This document shows positions 12,036 through 23,118 of a DNA stretch of 64,000 nt, piece after piece. The stretch comes from Catonia carolina (taxonomy: Eukaryota > Arthropoda > Insecta > Hemiptera > Achilidae). Made by a program: the position numbers and the translations under genes. Where the stretch lies: contig JAQMRL010000006.1 in assembly GCA_035578175.1 (NCBI GenBank), positions 25,066,393-25,130,392 on the forward strand, written 5' to 3'. The notes below the pieces were generated by a model, which saw only the letters and a program-made list of their open reading frames with translations, was not told the DNA's origin and searched no databases. Positions within the stretch are counted from its first letter, which is position 1; each line of letters opens with the position of its first letter.

Positions 12036-12172
12036 AGGGTTAAATTTGCATCAACAGCTTAGTTATTAGCGACTACCGTGGATTTTGACTCGTAATAATT
12101 TCCAGACCCAAGCCAGGAATCGAACCCGGAATCTCCGCGTTGTAGGTTACCACTAACTTACGGAGGCGGCCG
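12036..12172 (-). repeat. SINE family D, copy 1
   Basis: Family D is a tRNA-derived SINE of about 140-170 bp: GCCTCCGTAGC head, a box A-like TAGCNNAGTNGTTAGCG, box B GGGTTCGATTC, then 'cccaccgtagtcgctaat' and a tail ending GCGACTTTAAA. This copy is reversed, with box B as GAATCGAACCC near 12,117. Confidence 0.7.
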
Positions 12173-12397
12173 TGTTGTAAACTTGTTAACAAAATTGTGT
12201 TACTACATTTGGGTTATAACTTGCAGCGAGCTAATTGCGGGTTGGCAACAGATTGGTTGCTAACATCATTGTGGTTGGTTACTAAAAGCTGTGTAACACC
12301 CCAGTGATGTTCGGAACCAATATGTGGCTAACCCGCAATTAGCTCGTTACTAGTGTTGTTTATATAAGTGAATTACTTACTTTTGTAAAAATTTCAG

Positions 12398-12519
12398 GTC
12401 AGAGAACTTATCGTCGAAACACAGGAAAGTAATCTACCTAATAAGCTCTCAGAGACACTGCAAAATCATTTAAATTCTAGAGATCGTCAGGGTTTCTGTT
12501 TACAACAACTAATATGCAG
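12398..12519 (+). CDS. Candidate internal exon of an unrecognised host gene
   Basis: A 122-nt open segment is bounded by a good acceptor (TTTGTAAAAATTTCAG before 12,398) and a donor (CAG|GTAATT at 12,519/12,520). It reads 40 codons (VRELIVETQESNLP at the start, QGFCLQQLIC at the end) and leaves two bases, AG. The next candidate exon at 13,631 supplies the single base needed to complete an Arg codon in its own open frame, so splice signals and phase agree. The sequence looks like ordinary soluble protein and is unlike the surrounding transposons. I do not recognise the family. Upstream exons were not found. Confidence 0.5.
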
Positions 12520-12589
12520 GTAATTCACTACACAATTCACCTGATTAATATTTTATGTATTTTTATTTATAAAAGAGATACAAAAATAG

Positions 12590-13010
12590 TTATATATACA
12601 TTCCGGTCCTGACCCGAGGCTAACTTTTGATGCTTGCCAGTAATAAAGTTTTCCCGAGGTCGAGTTACGAACCCTGCGCTAGATAGTCCAGTGGTGGGGA
12701 TGCCACCTTAGAGCCTCTAGACGGGCCCTGGGTTTCATTTGGAGACCCACCTCCTAGCTTCGTCCGCCCTCCATTTTTCCAGGCTTAATTACCCAGGATT
12801 TTATTTGGGTTGACTCCCTAGGCTCTTCCGCCCTTCACGCCATTAAGAATCCTCCATCTCCACCGTGAAGACCGTTGAACAGTTTTCACCTCAGTTGATC
12901 CGCGGGTACTTATTTGGCTAGGCCATATTCGTACCTGCCTGCATATCTACAGGACGTTCCCTATCAGCCATTGGGACGCATGAGCTAACTGAGCACCGGT
13001 TTTAAATATT
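12590..13010. repeat. GC-richer unassigned block
   Basis: A compositionally distinct, GC-richer stretch (phrases such as CTAGACGGGCCCTGGG and CCGCGGGTACTT) sits inside the putative host intron. It has no long open frame and is probably a decayed mobile element of unknown type. Confidence 0.3.
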
Positions 13011-13017
13011 TAGAATG

Positions 13018-13500
13018 CAAGATTTCCTATGACTAAGATGATAACGAGAGTGAAAAACTGGCAAAATTCAGCGCTGTGGTTCTATTCGCAGGACAATAGA
13101 AAAGAAAACGAGAAAGGGCACCCAAATGAAATTTTATAGAGCAATGGCTGTACCACTCATAACATATGGGAGTGAAACATGAGTGTCATTACAGAGGAAT
13201 GAATCTCGTTATCTGCTGAAATGAGATTTTGGCGGGGAGTCAAAGGTTGTACCCGGTTAGATAGAGTATGTAACGAAGCTATCCGCGCCGAGTTAAATGT
13301 TCAGTCACTGCTGGAAACGTTAAGAATATAAAAGAGAAACTGGTCCAATCATTTACTTCGCATGCCGGCTCACAGACTTCCTCTGCGAGCATGGAAATAC
13401 AAACCTAGAGGGAAGCGAGGCTTGGGAAGACCTGAAAAGAGATGGATGCCGGAACAGGCCATTGAGCCTAATCCTCGACAGATGATGATGATTATGATGA
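13018..13500 (+). pseudogene. Non-LTR reverse transcriptase tail relic
   Basis: Translation across stops and frame changes gives GSIRRTIEKKTRKGTQMK, FYRAMAVPLITYGSE, RFWRGVKGCTRLDRV, a WSNHLLRMPAHRLPL block and GKRGLGRPEKRWMP. This is the standard order at the C-terminus of non-LTR RT proteins. A GATGATGATGATTATGATG tail at about 13,480-13,500 is the 3' microsatellite. It is dead (TGA inside the SET-VSLQRN block) and lies in the putative host intron. Confidence 0.65.
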
Positions 13501-13630
13501 CAAAAATAGTTTAAAACCGGGCATTTAAAAAACTTATTTAGTCACGTAACTTACAATTAACACTGTCCCACAAATAAAAATACTAAATGACATTAACACA
13601 ACTTTAATAATGTTTCTGATATTTGTACAG

Positions 13631-13841
13631 GTTAGAACCAGTCATAAAAGGGATGCAAAAGAACACAAAACAATTATTCTCAAATGAAAATGTATTATCA
13701 GAAGAGGATCGTGTAACGCATAAACATTGGTCAAAGATGTTACCAAGTGAGAGATTGTATGCCTATATACCAAACAATAATGAGTTCGTTACACAGAAAA
13801 ATTACTGTGAAAAGAAATTGCCACCATGTGTTAAACGATAA
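13631..13841 (+). CDS. Candidate terminal coding exon of an unrecognised host gene
   Basis: The segment is preceded by an acceptor, TCTGATATTTGTACAG, and its first base completes the Arg codon left by the exon ending at 12,519. It then reads 69 codons (LEPVIKGMQKNTKQLF, EEDRVTHKHWSKMLPSERL, ending KKLPPCVKR) to TAA at 13,839-13,841. An ATTAAA variant poly(A) signal lies near 13,927. Lys, Asn and Glu are frequent, as expected for an AT-rich genome. There is no recognisable domain, signal peptide or membrane segment. A lone spurious open frame remains possible, but the matching splice phase argues for a gene. Confidence 0.5.
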
Positions 13842-14140
13842 AAAGTGTTAAGTATGCGAATAGAAAATAGCTTCTTTGTGAACTAACTGAATAACAGTTA
13901 CATTCTAACTTATTATATGGTTAGAATTAAATTTGTTAACAGTTAATTACAAGTTGAATGTATAAAAACTATTCTAAAATGTACCTAAAAAAATACGACT
14001 TGAAATTTTACTAATAATCCTATTATATTACAATATAAAAACATTTTTCCATTCTTGAGGTAAGGACTTCGGGGTATCGTGGTCGGTTAGCATGTAGTTC
14101 TACTAATTTTTTTTTAAGTAAAACTAGATGAGCGAGCGTT
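13842..14140. other. Putative 3' UTR and flank
   Basis: AT-rich sequence after the candidate terminal exon. Apart from ATTAAA near 13,927, nothing is seen. Confidence 0.35.
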
Positions 14141-14167
14141 TTATATGGTGACCAGCTGACAGCTACT

Positions 14168-14350
14168 GTCTGTCTATAACTTGATGGCCTCCCGCAGAGA
14201 GGAGCAGAGTCCGCCCGCTACTAGCCTTCTCGAAAACATTTCATTATTTACTACTACTTGGAATTGGTACACAAGAAAGTGTTATTGAGAAGGCTAGTAG
14301 CGGGCCAATTCTGCTTCCCTCTGCGGGAGTCCGTCAAGTTATAGACAGAC
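14168..14350. repeat. Foldback (inverted repeat) element
   Basis: Arms at 14,168-14,231 and 14,287-14,350 are imperfect reverse complements (GTCTGTCTATAACTTGA against TCAAGTTATAGACAGAC; CTACTAGCCTTCTC against GAGAAGGCTAGTAG) around a spacer of about 55 bases. A related single arm occurs near 35,030-35,065. Confidence 0.65.
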
Positions 14351-14587
14351 AGTACAGACGAACAAATTCCACCGGATTTTCCAGTTCAAAATTCAAATCA
14401 AACAACAAAAGACAACGAACGCATTTTATGGAAGTCAATAGTAATCCCAAAAAAAACATAAAAATTAAAAAAATTGTTTCGTAAATTAATTTTTTAGGTA
14501 AAGATTCTCCATTTAAGCAAAAAACCTAAATCGCTACAAAAAAGTTTGCTGATTATCATAATGAGTACAGAATGCATCTGAAACACT

Positions 14588-15739
14588 TTTTTTTTTTTTT
14601 GAAGCAAGTTTTGCAACCTTAGAGTCGCTTCTCGCATCCCTTCCGCCATCGCTCCCTATCTCTCCAGTCTCCCTCTCGTAATCCTCTACCTTCCATCTCC
14701 TGTCGAACATTGGTCATCCATATTTTCCTTGGCCTACCTCGCTTCTGATGCTGGTTTGGAGTCCATTCAAAGATTTTCAATGGTATTCTCTCCGTATTCA
14801 TTCGACGAAGGTGGCCATACCATTTTACCTGATTCCTCCCAATGCGACCCAGTATTGTTTCTTTTGCCTGCATCTGCTCTCTTATTACTTCATTCCTTAC
14901 TTTATCTAACAATGATAAGCCTGCGCATCTTCTCCAATACATCATTTCTGCAGCAAGCAATTTTGCAGCATGTCTGCGATCCATGACCCACACCTCAGAT
15001 CCATACGTCAATATTGGTTCTATCATAGCTTGATATATGTTTGTTTTTGTCTTTTTTGTAAGTGTTTTGTTCCACAGAATTGGATGCAGTGCTCTGATAA
15101 TGTTTTTTCCTTTCCCTATCTTCCTCAAAATATCTTCATTGTCCCTACCATCCTCATTTATTGTAACACCCAAGTAATTATATTGCCTCACCATCTTTAT
15201 AGCACCAAAATCTGTCTGTATGTCCTGCCCCTTGCCTCCAATATTCAAATAATTTGTTTTATCCATGTTGACCTCAAGTCCCCACTCCTGAAAATCTCCT
15301 ATCAGTTTGTTCAGCATATATGTCATATCCTGCTGGTCTTCTGCTAATACAACTTGATCATCCGCAAACAATATAGTATATATGGGCCCGTTTCCTGTTT
15401 GTATTCCCATAGGGCTACATTTCCTGATCCACTGTCTGAGAGCACTATTTAAGTAAATCTTGAACAGGGTTGGTGATAGACATGAACCTTGTTTAACGCC
15501 CTTATTTGGGAATATAGCAGCTGATTCTGGACTTCCAAATCCAATAATTGATTTATTGTTTTTATAAATTTCCTTTATAGCGTTTATGTAGACCGCAATT
15601 ACACCAGAATCCCTCATAGCAGTCCATAATTTTTTACGCGGTACAGAATCGAATGCTTTTTTCAAGTCTATAAAGGTGGCATGGAGCTCCAAACCTCTTG
15701 CTAATCTTTTTTCTATCAACTGCTTCAATGTGAAAATAT
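14588..15739 (-). pseudogene. 5'-truncated RTE-clade retrotransposon with intact RT catalytic region
   Basis: The frame (14,619 to the junction near 15,739) encodes about 370 residues of RTE-type reverse transcriptase: FIDLKKAFDSVPR (RT motif A region), GVKQGSCLSPTLFKIYLN, the catalytic FADD (ILFADDQVVLAEDQQDM), NYLGVTINEDG, WYGHLRRM and KRGRPRKIW. A T-run at 14,588-14,602 is the poly(A) tail. TCTGAAACACT at 14,577-14,587 and 15,740-15,750 is the target duplication. The apurinic endonuclease and RT N-terminus are absent, so it could not move by itself. The frame has no stops, implying recent insertion. Confidence 0.85.
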
Positions 15740-16030
15740 TCTGAAACACTCTTTCACCTAAATGAACAATCAAAGACTGACCGACTCGAGGAAATCGAAA
15801 GAAGAATTGGAAGAACCTGGATCAACAAAAAATACAAGGGAGTTGGACAGTGGCGAACCGTACCGAACGAACTGATGTTCAGGGAGCTTAAACCCATTAC
15901 AGATATTATTACTTGATTATTACTTATCACTGATATTACCGTGCGTAAAAGAAGACTGGGGTTCTTTGGTCACATCATGAGAATGCAAGATTCAAGACTC
16001 TTAAAATAACTGGAACTACAATCTCAACTC

Positions 16031-16812
16031 GAAAAATCTGGTGTGAAACACTCACACAACTTTCTCTTGCCAATGCAAATAATTAATAATAAACCTAACA
16101 TTATTAATAAAATATTAAAAATAAACAACAACTAACCTCAAAAACATAACCTTATTTTAATCATGAGTGGAAGACGCAAAATGAAAATCGAACTCAATTT
16201 GGCTTAAAAAAAAACGGAAAATCACACTTTCACGCTAAACTAGGCTCTGTAGAGAAAAATTTTCTAAACAAAAGTTGTAGATCTTTTAATTTTCTATAAC
16301 TTTTATTATATACACTTTTGTCGTAAAATGCATACTAAGACCGAAATGTTAAAAAAATCGATTTTTCTCACGTTTTCGTGAGAAAAAAAACAGAAAATCG
16401 CAAATTACCGCTAAACTAAGCGTTATACAAAAAAATGTTTGAAACAGAAGTTGTAGGTTTTTAAATTCTCTACAACTTTTATTACATAAGTTTTTGCGCT
16501 AAAATTTATATTAAAGCCGTAATCTTAAAAAAACAACGTTTTTACGTGAAAACAGCCTCACCGAGAATTTCAGCAGACATGGCGCCTACCCTATCTTGTA
16601 GAGAATAAAAAATTGAGTAAAATAGGCGATTTTTAAAAAAATCGTAGGACCAGTTTTTGAGAAAATCGCAAAAAACTGAAAAATTATACGAATAAACTAC
16701 TACTTCCGGTTGACCGATTTTGATGAAAATGTTCGTGTCGCGTCCGGTAGTGGTATGTAACTTAAGTTTCAAGTTTCAAGTTCGTACGATGTTCCGTTCT
16801 TGAGATATTCTG

Positions 16813-16883
<71 letters not shown>

Positions 16884-17028
16884 ACACACAGACCAATCGC
16901 TAAAAACATGTTTTTTGGATTCAGGGGGTCTGAAAACGTATAGATCCGGTGAAAACTCGATTTCGAAAAATCGACATGAAAACAATACTTTCCTTCCTAT
17001 ATATTCATATAGGCAAGAGAAAGTAAAA
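16031..17028 (-). mobile_element. Family A element, copy 3, with long CA tract
   Basis: Nearly the same as copy 2, with very high similarity across the final 600 bases. A CA tract at about 16,813-16,890 is longer than in copy 2. It is inserted in a retrotransposon relic whose coding resumes beyond its right end. Confidence 0.75.
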
Positions 17029-17160
17029 ACACAACGACAGGATGCAGATGGATCAGAGAAATAAAGAGAGGATATGAAGGAAATTGGTCATACATTAGAA
17101 GACATTTTTGCAAAAAGTTCCGCAATAAACTGTACATGCTCTGGGTATAGTATAAGTTGT

Positions 17161-18165
17161 TGCACTAAAATTAAAGCAGTCGCGCATGAGCACTGATGCT
17201 TTTCCCCCTTTACACCTCGTTGCAAACAAGGGCAAACTCGTGACTCAAGTAACTATAGAAGGAAACTCATACCAGAAAGGGCACAAAGATCGGAGCGTAT
17301 GAAAAGGTACTGCGAGGACCTCAAACCCGAAAAGTACCGTCGAAGAGATTTGGATAATGGATTAACTAAAATGATCCTTATGCGGTCATAAAAAAATGAC
17401 TACAGTGCCGAGGTCTCCAGGTTTGACACCTGCTGTCGGAAATTTTTAATCAATCAGATATGAATCAGCTATGTGGTTTCTGTCATGAAATAATGACTTT
17501 TTGACTCCGTTAAAAACCATGGTGCCGAAAAAACAAGACGTAGAATTAGGGAAAAATGGAAAGCTGTCCCATGATAAGCTACAAATGTGATCTTACTGTA
17601 ATAAAAATTAATTAAACATACCTGTCACTTAATTATTACACAACATCATTTGACGATTTAACTTACCTGAAACAAGGAAGAAAAAAATTATTAATAAAGG
17701 AAACAAAAATAAATTAATATACAAAGTTTTAATTTCTACGTTAACTAATGTTAAAGTACATTTTTATACCTAATAAGTGATTACTTTAATAGAGGAATAA
17801 GTACTAACTAACAGGATAGTGATGTGGATATACAATTCCGTTTCCGGTTTCCTACGTAAGCACCCTTTCGTTTATTGAATTTTTCAACGTATTCGGACCA
17901 GAGAAGCTGAACTTATTTTTTTTTTAATGTATAGGTAATAACCAGTTTTTCTTCTTCCTTTAATTCAATTTATTAATTCTTAAGAGTTAGATTCGGCCTA
18001 TATATTTTTATTATTTAATCAAAATATTCTTCGGTAAACAATTAGTTACGTTTTTCATCGGGAATTGTAACCATAGTTTTTGGAAACTACCTTTTGGTGT
18101 TCAAAAAAATTAAATCGTTCTAACACTAAAAACATTCAAAATAGTTTTTTTTTAGTTTATTTAAA
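17161..18165. other. AT-rich stretch, nothing firmly recognised
   Basis: Mostly low-GC sequence. A tRNA-like phrase near 17,400-17,440 lacks stems. No coding signal is seen. Confidence 0.35.
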
Positions 18166-18167
18166 GT

Positions 18168-18345
18168 CACATCGACAGCTTGGTCATTAGCAACTACTGC
18201 GGGTTTTGGTACCTAAACAATGGTGTTGACGTGTTAAAAATTTAGAGACCCTTAGTCGGAAATCGAAACCGGAACCTTTCGCTTTACAGGCTTGCGCGTT
18301 AGTCACTACGCCATTCTTCAGTCATTACGGAGGCGGTTTCAAACT
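18168..18345 (-). repeat. SINE family D, copy 2
   Basis: Reversed copy: 'agcttggtcattagcaactac' near 18,178, a degraded box B region and the tRNA-like head near 18,290-18,345. Diverged. Confidence 0.6.
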
Positions 18346-18643
18346 ACATTATTCCATTAATTTTGTTTAAAAGTTTTTTTTGTAAATGTTCGGTTATCCG
18401 AGCGTTGGCACTTTATACACAACTTACGGACGTCCGGTAAATCGGATGTTGTAACTACGTAAAATATATCGACGTCTTGTTTTCCGGACGTTGGTATACT
18501 GAGTGGGTTAATGAAAGATAATTGTACTAGGCTAGATACAAGTTGAACATTTATTTATTTAAAATAGTTAAGACTTAAGTTATGACAATCAATAATATTT
18601 ATTAACTACTTATTTTTATATGAATTAATAAGAAGGCAAAAAA

Positions 18644-19575
18644 TACGAGGTGTGGCCATTAAATAACGAGACTGACGAAAAAATTTCATTTTTATTTTAT
18701 ACATAATCACTTATTGTCACATTAAATATACACTCCTTCTCTATCCCTACAACGCTCCATGCGAATTTTCCATTGTTGAAAACAATGCTGGAAGTCATCT
18801 TCTGTCAGCTCCATCAGGACATGTGCCGCTTTCTCTTTTACAGCTTCCACAGACTCAAATCTTGTCACTTTTAATGCAGATTTCACCTTAGGGAACAGGT
18901 AGAAGATAATAATATGTGCTGAAACGTCGTTTTTTTACTTATGATCCGGAAAAGAAGCGCCAATCTATGCACTGGAAGAGCCGAACTTCACCGAGAGCCA
19001 ACAAAGCTCGAATGAGCAAGTCAAAATTTAAAGCAATGATGATTGTTTTTTTTCTGATATCCATAGGATTGTGTACCTTCACTGGGTTCCTGAAGGTCAA
19101 ACAATTAATCAATATTACTACCTTGCAGTACTTTCTAAACTACGTCAAAAAATATGGAAAAAACGCCCCGAAATGTAGAAGGACAAATCACGGGTTCTCC
19201 ACCAAGACAATGCGCCAGCTCATTCCGCGTTATCTGTCAACAGGTTCCTAGCCAAGTACAGCATCTCAGTATTAGAACATCCACCTTATTCACGAGATCT
19301 TGCACCATGTGACTTCTACCTGTTCCCTAAGGTGAAATCTGCATTAAAAGGGACAAAATTTGAGACTGTGGAAGCTGTAAAAGAGAAAGCGGCATGTGTC
19401 CTGAAGGAGCTGACAGAAGATGACTTCCAGCACTGTTTCAAACTATGGAAAATTCGCATGGAGCGTTGTAGGGATAGAGAAGGAGTGTATATTGAAGGTA
19501 ACAATAAGTGATTATGTATAAAATAAAAATAAAATTTTTTACGTCAGTCTCGTTATTTAATAGTCACACCTCGTA
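18644..19575 (+). pseudogene. Foldback mariner-like transposase relic
   Basis: The element has mariner-type ends TACGAGGTGTG...CACACCTCGTA. Both outer 258 bp (18,644-18,901 and 19,318-19,575) are inverted copies of the same 3' segment, so the original 5' half is gone. The unique middle reads YDPEKKRQSMHWKS and MSKSKFKAMMIVFF. After a frameshift near 19,050 it gives HQDNAPAHSA, then HPPYSPDLAPCDFYLFP (the DD34D third Asp region) and a C-terminal tail running into the right arm. The transposase lacks its DNA-binding N-terminus and cannot be functional. Confidence 0.8.
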
Positions 19576-20139
19576 TGAATAAATAAAAATGTATGTAGAA
19601 CTGTTTTCGTTCATGGTATATTTATATACAGTTTTCTTTTTAGAAATTGTATTGAAATTTTTATTAAGACGCTAGAAACTGAAAAACCAATATATTAAAC
19701 GACAGAATTATAATTGTAATGTAAATAATAATATTTGTAATGTAAATAATTTTAAAGGTATCCATTTATTATGTATAACAAAGTATACATACATTGTCGT
19801 TAAGTGAAAGTGGTACCTATGATAAATAAACCTATTTTGTACGACCCGACGTTAAATGTGTTGACTACAGCATAATGTAATTAGTTACTAGGTGAAACAA
19901 AAATAATTTTTTCTTGTAAAATTCGTGATAAGAATAAATGTGAAACATGATGAAGCTACAGCCCGCCGGGAAAATCGGGAAAAAATTGGAGGTTACCATT
20001 CAAAAAATGAACTTATGAGTAATTTATAAAAATTTATGAAAAAATACGTGAATTAAGAGCCGATTTTGTAATAAAAAAAAATACAAGAAAGTATACTTCA
20101 GCTACGTCAGGAGTTTTCTACAACTCGGAAAAAATTGTC
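19576..20139. other. AT-rich stretch, nothing recognised
   Basis: No gene or clear repeat was seen. Confidence 0.35.
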
Positions 20140-20400
20140 GAGTGGAAAGTAAGAATTAGGTATTTGCAACTTGAACGAGAATATAAAGGATTAAGGAAGG
20201 TCAAAGTTGGAGACAGCACATGGCAAGGATGTCGGATCACAGGATACCTAAGCAGGCACATTGGTATGCTCCAGAAAGTAAAAGGGATGTCGGTAGACCT
20301 AGGAGAAGATGAAGAAAGATGATATAGTTTATGAGTTCGGAAAAGGCTGCGGCCTAATCCTTGGTTGAAAGAAGAAGAAGAAGGAAAGTCTATAAGGAAG
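20140..20400 (+). pseudogene. Tail of the GAA-ended non-LTR family
   Basis: Matches the 3' end of the relic at 5290-5850. It translates in pieces to RIRYLQLERE, HWYAPESKRDVGRPRR and the shared 'gcggcctaatccttggttg' end with GAA repeats. Only the C-terminal coding tail is present. Confidence 0.6.
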
Positions 20401-20736
20401 TTAGAATTTTATTTATGACTAGCAGTAGTAGCGCATCCGGTTCCTTGTCAGCCGACTGCAATCCCCACTTTTCCGTATTAACGCTCCTCTGCAAGCTTCA
20501 CCACGTTCCACATGTACTCTATACCTTTATCTCTAGATTATTTTTACTCAGTAGTATAACGAACTTTGTAAAAAAATCCTCGTATCAATAGAGTGCTTAA
20601 CTAAAATCTATGAACAACGTCCAGATATTTCTTAATCTTTATAATATTTTATTAAATTTCTAAACTCATCAAATATAAATATATTACACTCAAAACTTGG
20701 CAAAACAATTCAAAAAAGTATTTAAATTTTTTACGA

Positions 20737-21425
20737 CCCACCGGGTTGGTCTAGAGGTAAAGTCGTCGCCGTGAGTCACTTGTTTAACAGCACATTTTCT
20801 GTTAAAAACCATTTAACAGACAAAGTTTCTGGTTTGAATCTTTGTTTTATCTTTAATGATTGTCTGATGAAATCTATTCAATTTAAGAATAATAAGCGAT
20901 TCAATGAAATGGGGATGACGTGTATTACTTGAAAATGAGGTGTAGTCTAGTAAAGACTCAGGCCAAACATTCCTGAGAGAGTATGGTTAATTAAATCCCA
21001 ACTATCAAAGTAAACCGGGAACCACTGTTTAGAATTCAAATTTGTATAAAAGTAACTACTTTTACTACGATATGATAAAATGATACGATATGATTTACTA
21101 CGATAACCAGGAACCTTTGACTCCAAAAATTTCCTATTAAACAGCTGACTCGCGGCGAATAATTTACATCTAGACCAAGATGGTGGGTTCAAATCCTAGT
21201 AAGAGTAGTACTTTTATACATATTTGGATACTAGACAGTTGTTACCGGTATACTTTGATGGTTGGGGTTTAATTAACCATATTCTTCCCGGAATAGTCGG
21301 CCAGGGCCTGTATAAGACTACACCTCATTACACTTCATACACATCATCCTCATCTCATTCGGTCATGGGGTTGCTTATTATTCTTATATTGAATAGATTT
21401 CATCAGACACACATAAGTGATTTAA
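20737..21425. repeat. SINE family E composite: head, inverted body, second copy
   Basis: Family E is a SINE of about 310 bp. Its head is CCCACCGGGTTGGTCTAGAGG (box A region), then AATCAGCTGTTTAACAGCTGATT, box B GGTTCAAATCC, and a body ending 'gggttgcttattgttct...acacattagg'. Here a + head (20,737-20,850) is followed by a reversed body (about 20,850-21,060) and a second + copy (about 21,120-21,425). The short frames inside are not genes. Confidence 0.65.
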
Positions 21426-22259
21426 AAAAAAAATTTTTTATTCTCGCAGCAGGCTCCCTGTGCAGCGGGATCGGGAGTTCTTTCACCGTCATTGTTTGAC
21501 GAAAAACTAACAACCCGATTTTAAAATCGTGGCATTTTTTGAAGAAAATTACTTTGCTGAAGAAAAGAAAAACATTCAATGAAGTAAATTTAATTTAACT
21601 GCGGTACGGGATGTATGAGTCAGTATCACGTAGTAGAACAAGAATCTTATGTACCAGCCGTACACCAAGTCACTTGCATTAGAGCGTGGAAAAAGATTCA
21701 GTTATATGAATTTAGAAAACGCAGATGACAGGTTATTAAAAATTATAACTTTTAATTTCTAACACCCAGTGCCTGGTGTCATACTGAATTAAAATAATAT
21801 AATAATTACTATATAATAATATACACCACAGAGCCTGTACAGTTTAGTTATATTAACATCCTGGTACATTATTGTAGAATAGATTTAACACTTTCCTAAG
21901 TAACGGTTCCCAAATACATTTACACTTTAAACTATTATATTCATAACTATTATTAACTAATGACATCAAAAATTCATTTTATAAAAAAAGTAGTACAAAA
22001 ATTATAAGTTTTAACACAATTTCTGAAGTAGGTGATTGAAACAGCACGTTTAATGTTTAATTTGTTATTATATAAACATATTAACATTTTTACAATTTGT
22101 GTTTTAATAACTTTTACCGCAATAACGAAAAACAATCTTCAGAAACTAAAATATAATCTACAAAAACATTAAAAACAATTCTGACCACTTATTAACACAA
22201 ATTTAAGTACTGTAGTTGCAGTAGTTCCTTAGATGATGAATCTTCATTTTACCATGACA
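21426..22259. other. AT-rich stretch, nothing recognised
   Basis: No coding potential, RNA gene or repeat terminus was identified. Confidence 0.35.
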
Positions 22260-22800
22260 TCATTATGCCCATAACAGGTAGATGAATTTTTAAGTTATTT
22301 GCACTCGATCTAGTAGTTCTAGATTACAAAAAATAGTTATTTTTTTGGTTTAACGTCCGACTGTTCTGCAATTACTGCTAATGCAGACGGTGAAGGATGA
22401 AATTATTTTTTGTAACGTATGAAAATATGCCGTACCTGAATGGGATTCGAACCCAAGACTGCATGATGACAGGCGAGCACGTTACCAACTACGCCAATGC
22501 GGCTGGCGTAGTTGGTAACTAAAAAATAGTTCCGTTTCTTATCACATGGTCAGGCAGTTATGTGACTGGAGCATTTAAGAACAGATGAGGTAGAGGTGTA
22601 AGGACACTAATCAGAATTATCTCCTCTGAAAGTAATGAATTTCATTATACAGCCAGACCCAGTGGTTAATGAAATGAAGGTCTCATTTGCAGGGTGGAAA
22701 GTAGATGCGTTGTAGAGAGCCTGGCATGCTGATAAACACACTTTTCCACTCAGTAAGGAAGGCATGGTAAACCACCTCACTTCTCGTTTTACTAGTAAAA
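22260..22800 (+). repeat. Family B repeat, copy 5, split by a SINE
   Basis: Family B sequence at 22,260-22,338 resumes at 22,521. The intervening block is SINE family C, flanked by the 11-bp duplication AAAAAATAGTT (22,328-22,338 and 22,521-22,531). Confidence 0.7.
22339..22520 (-). repeat. SINE family C, copy 1
   Basis: Family C is tRNA-derived: GTAACGTGCTCGCC head, box B GGTTCGAATCC, then 'cattcaggtacggcat', a 3' part GCAGAACAGTCGGACGTTAAAC and an A tail. This copy is reversed, and a further GCGTAGTTGGTAAC repeat lies at its head end. Confidence 0.75.
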
Positions 22801-23118
22801 AAATCTTAGGGAAAAATCTTGAGAAAATTACACGAATAAATTAATACTTTAGGTTGGCCGACTTTCATGAAAATGTTCGTGTCGGATCCCCAAGTGACAC
22901 CTAAATTAAGTTTTAAGTTTCAACTTCGAATGCTATTCCGTTCTTGGGATATTTTGTTCACACTAACAGACACTGACACAAACCAATCGCTGAAAACATG
23001 TTTTTTGGGGGGAGTTCAGAAGACCTGAAAACGTGTATTTTAGGTGAGAATTCGATTTCGAAAACTTGACATGAAAACACAATACTTTCCTTCCATATAT
23101 ATAGGACAAGTGAAAGTA
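22800..23118 (-). mobile_element. Family A fragment, copy 4
   Basis: The right third of the element: 'catgaaaatgttcgtgtcgg' near 22,868 to the TATATATAGGACAAGTGAAAG end. The CA tract is reduced to ACACTAACAGACACTGACAC. Confidence 0.6.

Larger units (their letters stand above)
14520..17160 (+). pseudogene. Older non-LTR retrotransposon relic hosting two nested insertions
   Basis: Three + strand fragments read as one decayed protein once two insertions are removed. They are 14,520-14,587 (KKFADYHNEYRMHLKH), about 15,751-16,030 (RLEEIERRIGRTWINKKY, then RKRRLGFFGHIMRMQDSRLLK) and about 17,030-17,160 (RWIREIKRG and FRNKLYML in one frame, MKEIGHTLEDI in another). GFFGHIMRM and the following blocks are typical of non-LTR RT C-termini. 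The RTE at 14,588-15,739 and the family A copy at 16,031-17,028 sit inside it. There are several stops and frame changes. Confidence 0.5.
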
